64,000 nucleotides of DNA from Bacteroidia bacterium (GTDB taxonomy: Bacteria; Bacteroidota; Bacteroidia; J057). Within the stretch, counting starts at the first letter, position 1, and each line of letters opens with the position of its first letter. The translations under genes were made by a program, and so were the position numbers. The notes under the pieces were generated by a model. The model was given only the letters and a program-made list of their open reading frames with translations. It searched no databases and had not been told where the DNA came from. Positions 18,138 to 27,809 of the stretch are shown here, one piece after another. Where the stretch lies: positions 6,324,001-6,388,000 of the forward strand of contig JAWPMV010000001.1 in NCBI GenBank assembly GCA_033391075.1, given 5' to 3'.

Positions 18138-18295
18138 TGAAATCTTTGAGAAAATGTAGTTTAGTATCTAAAGCCATGTATTTGAACATGCCAGTCTACA
18201 AAGATACCCAAGTTTTCAGAAAAAAAGAGATTCTTTTGTACGAATAGTCGCAATAGTGGAATGTACTGAAAGAAAAAGGATTTATCCGTCTTCCC

Positions 18296-19024
18296 TTAAA
18301 TCTGACGAATGGCAAAAAGAGGGATCCAGGCTTCGAACTGAGACATCTTTACATGCGCCCAAACATCCTGCACTTCCAAAATGCTCACAGTTGCTCCGGG
18401 GCCGATAGGCAAGGCATAATGCTTGGCAGCGAAAGAGGGAGATTCATAATACCTGCTACTGGAAGAAACCACGGCTTTGGGATCATGCGCCCATCTTTGC
18501 TCCAATAATACGCCCCCAAATACCAAGCCCAGGCAAGCAAAAAAGATCGCAAATCGAAGGGTCCAGTTTCGGGGAATGAATATAAATAGCAAAGTCAGTA
18601 TTAGACATATACCGAGTCCCAGACTGATCTCAGTATAGTAATGCTGCACAAATAATCGATAGTTTGACCAGCCTTCTCCAGCTGAAAGGCGCTCTTTGCT
18701 CGCATTGATCATCAGCTGTTGAATCTTTTCTTCCAGATTCTCCCCCCCGATCTCCCACTGCACTTTCCTCAGGTAATAAATACTGGCAGAAAAATTACCT
18801 GCTTGTTCCTGCATAAAGGCAAGTCGATAGAGCATTTCCTCCTGATAATAGCCTTGTTGATACAGATTTTCGTAAATTTCTGTAGCAGGTTCAAACCTAT
18901 CGTATTGAAAATACGTATCCGCTTCTAGCAAGAGGCTGTCTAAAGCATTTATTTCTGCAGTTTTTCCGGTGAAAGGAAGAGAAAGCAGAAAAAGAGAAAA
19001 AATAAATGTGAAATAATTGGACAT
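18296..19024 (-). CDS. TPR and SH3-like membrane protein (BatE-like)
   Basis: A 242-aa protein with a signal peptide (MSNYFTFIFSLFLLSLPFTG), a short TPR region (YFQYDRFEPATEIYENLYQQG and following helices), two adjacent membrane helices (about residues 130-175, around LGLGICLILTLLFIF and FAIFFACLGLVFGGVLL) and a C-terminal bacterial SH3-like domain (GPGATVSILEVQDVWAHVKMSQFEAWIP). This order matches BatE proteins of Bacteroidota aerotolerance (bat) operons, but no batA-D genes are adjacent, so the name is only an analogy. The ATG at 19024 starts the signal peptide; a longer frame adds 13 residues that do not fit. Confidence 0.7.
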   Translation of the reverse strand: MSNYFTFIFSLFLLSLPFTGKTAEINALDSLLLEADTYFQYDRFEPATEIYENLYQQGYYQEEMLYRLAFMQEQAGNFSASIYYLRKVQWEIGGENLEEKIQQLMINASKERLSAGEGWSNYRLFVQHYYTEISLGLGICLILTLLFIFIPRNWTLRFAIFFACLGLVFGGVLLEQRWAHDPKAVVSSSSRYYESPSFAAKHYALPIGPGATVSILEVQDVWAHVKMSQFEAWIPLFAIRQI

Positions 19025-19047
19025 TCTCAAAGAGACACTTATCTTTG
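19017..19047 (+). promoter_or_regulatory. Bacteroidota-type promoter of tRNA-Lys
   Basis: TTG at 19017-19019, a 20-nt spacer, then TATCTTTG at 19040-19047, a perfect TAnnTTTG -7 box. The tRNA begins 39 nt downstream. The promoter lies across the start of the divergent BatE-like gene. Confidence 0.75.
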
Positions 19048-19086
19048 CCTCGCAATTACGCAAAGCGCGTTGAGCTTTGCAAGCTT

Positions 19087-19159
19087 GATTCGGTAGCTCA
19101 GCTGGTAGAGCATCTGCCTTTTAAGCAGAGGGTCCAGGGTTCGAACCCCTGCCGAATCA
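19087..19159 (+). tRNA. tRNA-Lys (anticodon TTT)
   Basis: A 73-nt cloverleaf. Acceptor arms are GATTCGG (19087-19093) and CCGAATC (19152-19158), and the D-loop region is AGCTCAGCTGGTAGAGC. The anticodon arm is TCTGC-CTTTTAA-GCAGA with TTT in the loop, and the T-arm is CCAGGGTTCGAACCCCTG-like. The 3' CCA is not encoded. Confidence 0.95.
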
Positions 19160-19220
19160 CAAAAAAGCCCTGGTCATTTGGTCAGGGCAACTTTGAAATA
19201 AGAGGTACGGAAACACAAGA

Positions 19221-19244
19221 AATCAGACTCAAAAGTCTGATTTT
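19221..19244 (+). terminator. Hairpin between the two tRNA genes
   Basis: AATCAGACT (19221-19229) pairs with AGTCTGATT (19234-19242) and is followed by a short T-rich tail. A second GC hairpin, GCCCTG/CAGGGC (19167-19188), directly follows tRNA-Lys and may assist termination or processing. Confidence 0.6.
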
Positions 19245-19271
19245 CCTGTCCCTACCAAAGACTATTCAATT

Positions 19272-19356
19272 GCCCAGGTGGTGAAATTGGTAGACACGCC
19301 AGCTTGAGGGGCTGGTGCCTATTGCAGGCGTGCTGGTTCGAGTCCAGTCCTGGGTA
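19272..19356 (+). tRNA. tRNA-Leu (anticodon GAG)
   Basis: An 85-nt tRNA with a long variable arm. Acceptor arms are GCCCAGG (19272-19278) and CCTGGGT (19349-19355, one G-T pair). The anticodon arm is CCAGC-TTGAGGG-GCTGG with GAG in the loop, and the T-loop is GGTTCGAGTCC. CCA is not encoded. The caspase/CHAT operon begins 235 bp downstream. Confidence 0.95.
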
Positions 19357-19360
19357 CAAA

Positions 19361-19386
19361 AGCGATCAAGATTTGATCGCTTTTTG
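19361..19386 (+). terminator. Terminator after tRNA-Leu
   Basis: AGCGATCAA, a 2-3 nt loop, TTGATCGCT and a T5-6 run directly follow the tRNA. A textbook intrinsic terminator. Confidence 0.85.
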
Positions 19387-19591
19387 CATTTCTGATCTAG
19401 GGGTTTTCCGTAGGTTCTTCTCCCCATTTCCCCTAGTAAATTCTGCTCCCAATCTTCGTAATATAGACTAAGAAGTAATACACTACTTCCCATTGCCGAA
19501 TTGATCAATTATTCAAATAATTTGGATATATTACCTCTTGGCAATTCTATCTAATAAAACAACAGCCATTACGTCCTAAAAAATTATCCCC

Positions 19592-21265
19592 ATGATCGAG
19601 CAAATAGAAACACTCGTAAAGCAAGGAAGCGTTGAGCAAATTTTAAAAAGAAGATCCACGCATAAAGAGCCCATAAAAGTCCTCCAGATTACCCTCTATG
19701 AACTGGGATTTGGAAAGGAATTGAATTGGGAACGCTTTGGAGCAGATGGAGATTTTGGGGGAAGTACCACAGCGGCTGTTAAAGCCTTTGGTCAGAAAAA
19801 TGGTATTCGCACCAATGGTGAAAGTGTCAACAAAGAACTTGCTGAAAAACTCATTAAACAATACAATAGCGTTTCTGCACTACGCCTGCTAAAGTCTGCC
19901 CTGGATGCCAATGCGATCAACAAGCTAAAAAAGAAATCCAATGAAAAGGAATTGGTCGCTTCCCTTCAGAAACTCCTTTTCTTTATGGGTTTTGGTCCGG
20001 AATTGAACTGGGAGCGATTTGGAGCAGATGGAGATTTCGGAGGAAGTACAGCCAATGCTGTCAAAGCTTTTGCCTCAACAGAAGGCATCCAAAGTAATGG
20101 AGAGGAGGTTGACGAAATTCTGGCAGCAAAAATCCTTGAAAAGTTTATTCCATTTTTGGGAGAAGGATGGGCCGAAGCCAAAGCTCAGCAGAGACATCAA
20201 AGAAGAAAAGGCAAAGGCCAGTTTTTTCTCCTGCATCCCAAAGGAAAACGAAACTTTAAAAACATAGAAAAAAGAAGGAATAAGACAGAGAAAGAGTTTT
20301 ACAAAAAGGATGAAATCACCAAAAAGAAGATTTTCAGAAAATATAAATATGAGTTCGAAAAAATCGAACAGGAGATTCCGGGAGAACGCCTGAAAATGGA
20401 AGTTCAGGATGTGAAAAAGTTGGGGGCTACAGGAAGTCGTATCATGAGTTTTTGCTATCCCAAAGAGCATCCCAAAAACAACCCCAAAGACAGAATCGTC
20501 ATTCACTTTACGGCTGGTCAAACCCTGGGAGATATCAAAACCCTGACCCGGGAGGATTATCACATCTCTACAGCTTATATTCTGGGACGAGATGGCACCA
20601 TTTATCGCCTTTTTTCTCCGGAGCAATGGTCCTATCATTTGGGTCGGGGAGTCGTAGGAGGAAATGGAAGACATAGCTCCCGCTCTATTGGCATAGAGAT
20701 TTCTAATTATGGTCCGCTCAGTTTGAAGCCTTCCGGAGACCTTACCTTTGGAGACAATTCGAAGTTCTGTACAGTGGATGATGAAAAGGCGTATATAAAA
20801 TTAGATAAGCCCTTTATCGGGCATGAATATTATGCCTCTTATACCGATCAACAATACGAAGGCCTGATTATTCTCCTCCGCTATCTCACCAAAAAATTTA
20901 ATATCAAACGAAGCTTCCTTCCTACAGATTCTGCTTTGGAAACACAGGGAGCCTGGAGAAAGATTCCTCGATATGCTGTATTCAAAAATCAGACGGAAGC
21001 CGATAATTTCAAAGGGATTTGCTCTCATGTAAATTATCGCGAAGGGGGAAAATGGGACATCGGTCCTGCTTTCGATTGGGAAAAAGTAATTGAGGGAGTT
21101 ACAGCTGATGAATTCAAGCCCTCCTTCATCACACGGACCAGAGGCATGCTTTCCAATCCTCCGCTACGTACGGAAGAGCAATTGCTGGAAAATACGCGAG
21201 GAATGGATTTCGGAAATCAGGATAACAGCATTTATGGACCTGATGGACCTGAGGTGGATATATAA
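19592..21265 (+). CDS. N-acetylmuramoyl-L-alanine amidase with two peptidoglycan-binding-like repeats
   Basis: A 557-aa protein that opens the caspase/CHAT operon. Residues 25-92 and 120-186 are two peptidoglycan-binding_1-like repeats sharing ELNWERFGADGDFGGST almost exactly. A basic, Lys-rich linker follows (195-275). The Amidase_2/PGRP domain (about 296-505) has the AmpD-type residues: zinc ligands H305, H479 and D489, plus E369 and K487 (in SIGIEISN and KWDIGP). It should cut the bond between N-acetylmuramate and L-alanine. There is no signal peptide or membrane helix, so export or release by lysis would be needed to reach peptidoglycan. The tail (514-557) holds TRTRG and SIYGPDGPEV, shared with the last gene of the operon. 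Confidence 0.85.
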   Translation: MIEQIETLVKQGSVEQILKRRSTHKEPIKVLQITLYELGFGKELNWERFGADGDFGGSTTAAVKAFGQKNGIRTNGESVNKELAEKLIKQYNSVSALRLLKSALDANAINKLKKKSNEKELVASLQKLLFFMGFGPELNWERFGADGDFGGSTANAVKAFASTEGIQSNGEEVDEILAAKILEKFIPFLGEGWAEAKAQQRHQRRKGKGQFFLLHPKGKRNFKNIEKRRNKTEKEFYKKDEITKKKIFRKYKYEFEKIEQEIPGERLKMEVQDVKKLGATGSRIMSFCYPKEHPKNNPKDRIVIHFTAGQTLGDIKTLTREDYHISTAYILGRDGTIYRLFSPEQWSYHLGRGVVGGNGRHSSRSIGIEISNYGPLSLKPSGDLTFGDNSKFCTVDDEKAYIKLDKPFIGHEYYASYTDQQYEGLIILLRYLTKKFNIKRSFLPTDSALETQGAWRKIPRYAVFKNQTEADNFKGICSHVNYREGGKWDIGPAFDWEKVIEGVTADEFKPSFITRTRGMLSNPPLRTEEQLLENTRGMDFGNQDNSIYGPDGPEVDI

Positions 21266-21315
21266 TTTACTTCTTCCTTCGTCCCTTCAAAATTTAACCT
21301 AAGAAAAGCCTTGCC

Positions 21316-24300
21316 ATGAGTTCCAATGGTCATGTAAAATTGCCCTTTAATCTAAGTCATGCCTTCATTATAGGTATCAATGATTATCAGCATCTCACAC
21401 CCCTGAAAACAGCAGTAAATGATGCAAAAGGTCTGGCAGAACGATTAGAAGCGCAGCACGAATACATCATTCACGGTCCGTATCTCGATGCGACCAGGGA
21501 GGAGTTGGAAAAACTCTTTCGTGAGACCATGCCTGCCCTGGTAAAAAAAGAAGATCGCGTCCTTTTTTACTTTGCGGGTCATGGAATCGCTTTGGATGGC
21601 GAAGAAGGGCCCAATGGCTATATCGTTCCCAAAGATGCCAAACAGGGAGATCGGGATTCCTTACTTCCCATGAACCTCCTCCATGACAGCATCAATGCCC
21701 TGCCCTGCCAGCACGGCATGCTCATTCTGGATTGCTGCTTTTCAGGTGCTTTTAAATGGTCTACCGGTTTCAGAGACGTAATGTTTGATTTGCCCAAAAT
21801 CATCTACGAAGAAAGATTCTGGCGCTATGTTAAAGACCCGGCATGGCAGGTAATAACCTCATCTGCTTATGACCAAAAAGCCGTTGACGTCATTTCCAAT
21901 CAGAGCATCGGTATGCGCGAGGAAGGGGAGGGCATACATTCTCCTTTCGCCAAAGCCCTTTTCGAAGCCATTGATGGAGCCGGAGATGTAATTCCGGCCG
22001 ATCAGGGAGATGGAGTAATTACGGCTTCGGAGCTTTATGCTTATTTGAGGGATGCAGTAGAAAGCAAAACCAATGAACAGGCCATCCGTCAAAGCCCTTC
22101 TATGTTTAATCTTGGGAGGCATGACAAAGGGGAATTTATTTTCCTCAATCCCCGACATAGATTCAATCTTCCACCTACTCCCGATCGAAATCCCTTCATG
22201 GGCCTCGCTTCTTATGATGAAGCGGATAGCAATTTCTTTTTCGGGCGGGATCGGGTTATAGAAGCCCTGATCGAAAAGGTGAAAACAAATCCTCTTACGG
22301 TAGTAAGCGGTGCATCCGGAACGGGTAAATCTTCCGTAATCAAAGCCGGTCTTTTGCCCGAACTTCGGAAAGAGGGCTGGCGCCTGCATAAGGTCATCCG
22401 CCCGGGCAAAGAACCTATGCAGGAGCTCAAAAAGGAAATAGGGGATCTTGAAAAAGAAATAAATTCTGAGGAGCAAAGCCTCCTCATCGTCGATCAATAC
22501 GAAGAACTCATTACGCAATGCCTGGATCCGGGCGAAAGGAACGATTTCGAAGAGCAGATCGCAAAGTGGATAGAAAAACACCCCAATCTCCATGTAATCC
22601 TCAGTGTCCGATCCGATTTTGAGCCGCAGTTCGAAAGCGAAAATCTGGGCAAATGGTGGCAGGCGGGTCGTTACGTTGTTCCTTCTTTTAGCCTGGATGA
22701 AATCCGGGAAATCATTACCAAACCAGCCCTTCAGGCCATCCTTTTCTACGAACCCCTGGAATTGGTTGATCGACTGGAAGAAGATATCAGCCAGGCCCCG
22801 GGCGCATTGCCTCTCCTTTCATTTACCCTAAGCGAACTTTACTATGCTTACCTGAGTAGCGGAAGGCAGGATAGAAGTTTGAGCATAGAAGATTACGAAG
22901 AAATGGGAGGCTTAATAGGAGCCTTGAGAACCAAGGCAGATGAAGTTTACCTGAATCTGGATACCGAACACCAGGACACGATGCGGAAGCTTATGCTCCG
23001 TATGGTATCACTCGAAGGGGGGGAACTGGCAAGAAAAAGGGTTTATTCCACTGAGCTCTTTTTTGAGGAAGATGTAGAGAACCATCGAATCGAATCGATT
23101 TCCCAACAAATGATAAACGCTCGCTTATTGGTCAAAGGGAGTGATACACAAGGCAAGACCTACCTCGAACCCGCGCATGATGCTTTGGTCAGGGCCTGGG
23201 CCCGACTTTGGGAGTGGATCAAAGCCATAGGGGAGGAAAAATTAATTTGGCAAAACAAACTCAGCCAGGCCGTCGAGGATTACCAGGAGCAACTACGAAA
23301 TGATTCTGGAAAAGAGAAGCAATACCTTTGGAACAACAATCCCAGGCTCGATATCCTCGTAGATGAAATCAAACTGGGAAGTCATACCTATAACAAAGAA
23401 GAAAAGACTTTTATCCTCAAAAGTGCTGATCGTAAAAAATCCCGTAGAAATATATTGATCTGGAGCCTCGTAGGAGTCATTGCTTTGGTTTCTACCCTGG
23501 GTTTAGTCGCAAATGAACAACGCAAAGAAGCGGTAAGACAGGAGCAAATTGCCAATGATAGTACCCTAGCCGCGCAAGAACAAAGGACAATTGCAGAAGC
23601 AAAGACAGAAGAAGCTCAAATGCATGCCGATTCTGCCGACGCCCGGCTGGCAAGAGTTCTCTCAGAAAAAGAAAGAGGAGACTTCGAAAATACCCGAAAT
23701 GTATCCTGGTTAAATGCACTCAGAGCCGAAGAAGCCATAGATGCGGAAAACCTGGATGTAGCCTATTCTTTTGCTTGGAAGGCCTTTGAAAGTCAAAAAA
23801 ATGAACGTGTAGGCGAAGCCATGAGGTATGTCAGTGCAATGTCTCACAGAGATTTAGTGGAATCCGACATAATTGATTTGAAACTGGATCAAAACTGGTA
23901 CGAGGATGACCTCAAGTTCTCGCCAAGCGGAAAATACTTTAGCCTGGATCGGACTGAGTCAGTGGATATTTGGCAATGGAAACCTTTGAAATTTCTCTTT
24001 AAGGCTCAGGCAAAAAGCTCTGGATCCTCGCAAACGAACTATGGCTTTTCTCCCCAGGAGGATGCATTCCTCTTCGTAGACCTCAAAAATAAAAAGAAGC
24101 AAGCCTGGGAATTGACCTCTGGCAAGGAAGTAAAGACTTCATTCTCACCATTCGCACTTGCTGGCCTATTCTCCTCCTCTGACGTTCATCGAAATGGGGA
24201 TGACTATTGGCTCATCTATCCTGCAAATTACAGCGCAAATAAATTTGTGCTGGTATCCTGGAACCGTCTAAGAGCAGCAGATGCAAATCAGCAGGGAGAC

Positions 24301-25671
24301 ATAAAAAATCTTATCGATACAGAGGCCGAATGGGTAGAAAAACTTATCGAGCTGGACTTTGAGGCAGAGAAAGCTTTTTTCTCAGAAAAAGGAGAAGAAA
24401 TCTATTTCACCGAATCCGGAAAAGGAAATTATTTCCACAAAGTAAATATCCAGGATCCAGCCAAAACACAAAGATTCGGTCCCCATGATCTGAGCATAGA
24501 ATTCATATCAGAAATCCCCGAAATGGATTTTCTAACTGCCATGAACAATAGCGGCGGCCTTTATGGGTACCGATTAAGTTCCAGTGAAATTGTGGACTCG
24601 GTCAACACCTACTATGCAGATGTCATGCATCCCAACGGTAGGCAGTTGATTGGTGCTTCTAACGCTAATGATAGAAGCAGAAGATTGGGCAAGCTTTGGA
24701 ACATTGATATTGCCCTTCAATTTAGTATTGCCCTCGATCTGAAAAAGACTGTACCCATCAATTGGGTAAAATTAAGTCCCAAGTCAAATTACCTGGCATA
24801 TTGTGTTGCTGATACTTCCTGGGTCAAAACTCTCTATTCTCCCTCAGCACCCAGAATGCTCACTACAAAAAGAAAGTATGGGGAATTCTTCAATTTCACT
24901 TTCTCAAATAATGAAAAATACCTGATTGCATTTAAGGGCCGAGATTCTGAAAAAACTATACAAACGGTACATGAAGTATCCAGTGGCAGGAAGCTCTACG
25001 AAATCAATGGGCTCCATTCCCTGGTTTTCTCAGCAGATAGCAAAAAGTTGATTGAACTCGAGGCAGATGGCAAAGCTTATGAAAGGGAAATCAATGGCGG
25101 GGCAAAGGGAAAATTGTTGTTTGATGCAGGAAAAAATTTCGCGCGGATGTACATCAGCCCCGGTGGGAAATATATGGTACTGATCGGTGGCGAGAATACA
25201 AAAAAATCAGTCCTTTGGAATCATGAAAATGGAAGATTTATTGAATTGGAAGCCGATTACGAACAAATCTCATTCTCAAGAGATGAAAAATTCATTCTGG
25301 CCAAATTGAGCAATCGAATGGTTCATATTATTAACAGCAAGGACATGACAATCCAGAAAGTTGAAAATCTTGCGGGAATGTCTCCTATATCAATTATCGG
25401 AGCAGAAACGGAAATGATGCTGTTGAAAGGGAATCAATATTTGCTCACCAGCAATGGAGTCTATCATATTAATTCGGGTTTAAAAATAGAAAGCTTTCAT
25501 TCAAATTATCACCAAAAAAGAACAAAACCATCTCATTCGGCCCTGGATCCCATGGGTAGATGGAAACTTAGTTATACAGGTCCAGGCCGCTTACAAAAGA
25601 CGCCTATTTATGCCCGGGATTGGTTGGATGGCAAGATTTATCAATATAAAGAACTCGAAGCCAAACGATAA
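21316..25671 (+). CDS. Caspase-like protease fused to STAND ATPase, membrane anchor and propeller
   Basis: A 1451-aa multidomain protein. Residues 12-280 form a caspase/metacaspase (C14) domain with catalytic H89 (FYFAGHG) and C141 (DCCFSG). Residues 290-640 form an nSTAND1-type P-loop ATPase with Walker A GASGTGKS (332-339), Walker B LLIVDQYEEL (389-398), sensor-like SVRSDF and the winged-helix end EPAHDALVRAW. A membrane helix spans about 712-732. A coiled coil (735-800) and a degenerate WD40-like propeller (about 830-1440) follow. Such proteins are thought to sense a signal through the repeats and activate the protease in an NTP-dependent way. It lies 50 bp after the amidase gene and 5 bp before the next caspase gene. 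Confidence 0.88.
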   Translation: MSSNGHVKLPFNLSHAFIIGINDYQHLTPLKTAVNDAKGLAERLEAQHEYIIHGPYLDATREELEKLFRETMPALVKKEDRVLFYFAGHGIALDGEEGPNGYIVPKDAKQGDRDSLLPMNLLHDSINALPCQHGMLILDCCFSGAFKWSTGFRDVMFDLPKIIYEERFWRYVKDPAWQVITSSAYDQKAVDVISNQSIGMREEGEGIHSPFAKALFEAIDGAGDVIPADQGDGVITASELYAYLRDAVESKTNEQAIRQSPSMFNLGRHDKGEFIFLNPRHRFNLPPTPDRNPFMGLASYDEADSNFFFGRDRVIEALIEKVKTNPLTVVSGASGTGKSSVIKAGLLPELRKEGWRLHKVIRPGKEPMQELKKEIGDLEKEINSEEQSLLIVDQYEELITQCLDPGERNDFEEQIAKWIEKHPNLHVILSVRSDFEPQFESENLGKWWQAGRYVVPSFSLDEIREIITKPALQAILFYEPLELVDRLEEDISQAPGALPLLSFTLSELYYAYLSSGRQDRSLSIEDYEEMGGLIGALRTKADEVYLNLDTEHQDTMRKLMLRMVSLEGGELARKRVYSTELFFEEDVENHRIESISQQMINARLLVKGSDTQGKTYLEPAHDALVRAWARLWEWIKAIGEEKLIWQNKLSQAVEDYQEQLRNDSGKEKQYLWNNNPRLDILVDEIKLGSHTYNKEEKTFILKSADRKKSRRNILIWSLVGVIALVSTLGLVANEQRKEAVRQEQIANDSTLAAQEQRTIAEAKTEEAQMHADSADARLARVLSEKERGDFENTRNVSWLNALRAEEAIDAENLDVAYSFAWKAFESQKNERVGEAMRYVSAMSHRDLVESDIIDLKLDQNWYEDDLKFSPSGKYFSLDRTESVDIWQWKPLKFLFKAQAKSSGSSQTNYGFSPQEDAFLFVDLKNKKKQAWELTSGKEVKTSFSPFALAGLFSSSDVHRNGDDYWLIYPANYSANKFVLVSWNRLRAADANQQGDIKNLIDTEAEWVEKLIELDFEAEKAFFSEKGEEIYFTESGKGNYFHKVNIQDPAKTQRFGPHDLSIEFISEIPEMDFLTAMNNSGGLYGYRLSSSEIVDSVNTYYADVMHPNGRQLIGASNANDRSRRLGKLWNIDIALQFSIALDLKKTVPINWVKLSPKSNYLAYCVADTSWVKTLYSPSAPRMLTTKRKYGEFFNFTFSNNEKYLIAFKGRDSEKTIQTVHEVSSGRKLYEINGLHSLVFSADSKKLIELEADGKAYEREINGGAKGKLLFDAGKNFARMYISPGGKYMVLIGGENTKKSVLWNHENGRFIELEADYEQISFSRDEKFILAKLSNRMVHIINSKDMTIQKVENLAGMSPISIIGAETEMMLLKGNQYLLTSNGVYHINSGLKIESFHSNYHQKRTKPSHSALDPMGRWKLSYTGPGRLQKTPIYARDWLDGKIYQYKELEAKR

Positions 25672-25676
25672 ATAAT

Positions 25677-27749
25677 ATGTCCCAAGCTGAAAAAAGATAC
25701 TTCATCCTCCTCGTCGGTATAGATGACTATCCCAATCCCTATACTCCTCTCGGTGGCTGTATTCAGGATATCGATCAGTTGGAAGCTTATTTGGAGGATT
25801 GGATCAAGGAGCAAGGGTTTTCTACTGAGGAAAGTCAAAGTCCCTTTCAAGAAAGTATTCCTATACGGCATATAGGTCCTGTGAATATCCTTAAGCTGGC
25901 AAATGCAGATGCGACCTATGACAACATTCATAAAGCCTTTTCAAAATTTCTATCTCAGGCAAAAAGCAGAAAGAATGAGCAGGGCAGAGAAGTAGAAGAT
26001 GTCGTTTGGTTTCATTTTAGTGGCCACGGATCAGAAGAATATACAGCCGAAGAGTTTCTGACATTAGAGCCCAATGGAAAAGACCAAACCCTGGTAACTT
26101 ATAATGAAGACCCTTCTTCCAGCCAAACCCATTTGGCAGATAAAGAAACGGCTGTTCTTCTCAGCAAATTGGCTGATGAGAATGGGAATACCCCCCATAT
26201 TTTGGTTTCTCTGGATTGCTGTCATTCGGGTTCAGGTACCCGCTTTTCGGATTTCGACATAAAGACCCGACATGCAGATGTACTTCCTTACCTAAGTCGA
26301 GCAGAAGCGTCAAAAAATCGACACCCTTTCCGTTCTCTCGAAAGCTATTCAGGTGGATTTTATAGAAGACAATTGGATCAGAATTCTCTTTTGGAAGTCC
26401 CCTTGGTTCCCCATATCCTTTTCTCTGCATGCGAAAGTGTACAATTAGCAGGCGACACTCCACAAGGAGGGGTGTTTACCCAAGGCTTGTTAAAAGCCCT
26501 TCGATCTGCCAATCACACGATCAATTATCCCGACCTCTATCAACGGACCCGCGCTTCTGTACAAAAGATCAGGCCCAAAAATCAGAATCCTACTTTTGAA
26601 ACCATGGGGAATTTCAATCCCAATCGGAGGTTCCTGGAATCCGATCACTCTCATGAAGAAGCTTCCATTGGTTCTCGATTAATTAGTTACCGCTCAGAAG
26701 GTCCTCAACTATACAACATTAGTTACGAACAGACGAGCTGGTATATCAACTGTGGAGCTATTCACGGTATTCCGCTAAAAGAAAAAGGAAATTCAACCTT
26801 TGAGCTCTTGGAGGATGAAAAAAAAGGAGTAAGTCTGAAACTACAGACTATTGGAGCCCTAAAAAGCCCGGTTCTGATCCCAGAAGACCTGAAGCTTGAT
26901 CCTTCAAAAATTTATAAAGCAAGGGCCAATTTCCTCCCACTACCCGAAGAACTGGTTTGGATTCATGGGGAACAAGAAGGAGTAGAGGCACTGAAACGCA
27001 ATTGGGATCAAAGTCGAAATATCAGCTTCATAGAGGAACTTCCTCCCACTATGGAAGCCAGCCTGGAAGTTGAAGTAGAAAAGGGCATTTTTCATCTTAA
27101 AGACAGAAAAAGAAAGGCAAGCGTTTTCCAATGGCCCCTTCAGGGAGAGGCAGAAGCCAGAATCATCATTGATGCCCTGGGAAAAATAGTCAACTGGTAC
27201 CGGGTCATAAATCTCAATCATGAAAAATCTAAAATCCTTGCAAAGAGATGGGTAGACTTTGAAATTCAGGTACTAGGGCCAAATGGAAACAAATTACCCT
27301 CCCTTAATCAAAGTCAGCATCTTATCCTCGCGGATGATCAAAATTTCTTCAGTAAAGACGGCAATCTATTCGCAGGCTTTGTTCCAGAGTTGATCATCCG
27401 CAATTGCGATCAGGATATCTTCGCTTATCTCTTTCATATGAGAAGCAACTATGCGATTGAATCTTATGAAGGAGAAATTGTTTACCGCCCAAAAGAGCAT
27501 CCCGGAAAGACAGAAATTCGCTTTCCCATGTGGAAGCAAAGTAAAGGCTGGGGCCTATCAGCTGGCGAACAGGAAACGCATTCCTATTTCAAATTGATCG
27601 TTTCTACAGAGTCCATTGATTACTATCAACTTTTGCAAAGTAGGCTTGAAGGAGACAAAGCCATGGTATTTAAAAGAGGTCCTATGGGCGTCAAGGACGA
27701 TTGGGCAAGTATCACGATAGAGGTGAGCCTGAAAAGAGAAGGTGACTAA
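25677..27749 (+). CDS. Caspase-like protease (metacaspase type)
   Basis: A 690-aa protein with an N-terminal C14 caspase-like domain (about residues 5-320). The first strand is FILLVGIDDYP, catalytic H117 sits in FHFSGHGS, and catalytic C182 in DCCHSGSG. Acidic residues around H117 and C182 suggest the basic-residue (Arg/Lys) specificity of metacaspases, as inferred for the family. The C-terminal 370 residues contain no motif I recognise and look beta-rich. There is no signal peptide or membrane segment. The gene starts 5 bp after the caspase-STAND gene and is followed after 60 bp by the WD40 gene. Confidence 0.87.
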   Translation: MSQAEKRYFILLVGIDDYPNPYTPLGGCIQDIDQLEAYLEDWIKEQGFSTEESQSPFQESIPIRHIGPVNILKLANADATYDNIHKAFSKFLSQAKSRKNEQGREVEDVVWFHFSGHGSEEYTAEEFLTLEPNGKDQTLVTYNEDPSSSQTHLADKETAVLLSKLADENGNTPHILVSLDCCHSGSGTRFSDFDIKTRHADVLPYLSRAEASKNRHPFRSLESYSGGFYRRQLDQNSLLEVPLVPHILFSACESVQLAGDTPQGGVFTQGLLKALRSANHTINYPDLYQRTRASVQKIRPKNQNPTFETMGNFNPNRRFLESDHSHEEASIGSRLISYRSEGPQLYNISYEQTSWYINCGAIHGIPLKEKGNSTFELLEDEKKGVSLKLQTIGALKSPVLIPEDLKLDPSKIYKARANFLPLPEELVWIHGEQEGVEALKRNWDQSRNISFIEELPPTMEASLEVEVEKGIFHLKDRKRKASVFQWPLQGEAEARIIIDALGKIVNWYRVINLNHEKSKILAKRWVDFEIQVLGPNGNKLPSLNQSQHLILADDQNFFSKDGNLFAGFVPELIIRNCDQDIFAYLFHMRSNYAIESYEGEIVYRPKEHPGKTEIRFPMWKQSKGWGLSAGEQETHSYFKLIVSTESIDYYQLLQSRLEGDKAMVFKRGPMGVKDDWASITIEVSLKREGD

Positions 27750-27809
27750 AAGATGAGTTTTTAAACGGGATTGTGTACCTTATATAAGCCTGAGAAACAT
27801 AGCCCTTAC

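Noticed and set aside
19167-19188. A riboswitch or leader structure after tRNA-Lys
   Set aside because: It is a simple GCCCTG/CAGGGC hairpin directly after the tRNA, best explained as processing or termination.
20075-20674. A 199-codon minus-strand frame in the amidase gene
   Set aside because: Shadow of the amidase gene, which has complete catalytic residues on the other strand.
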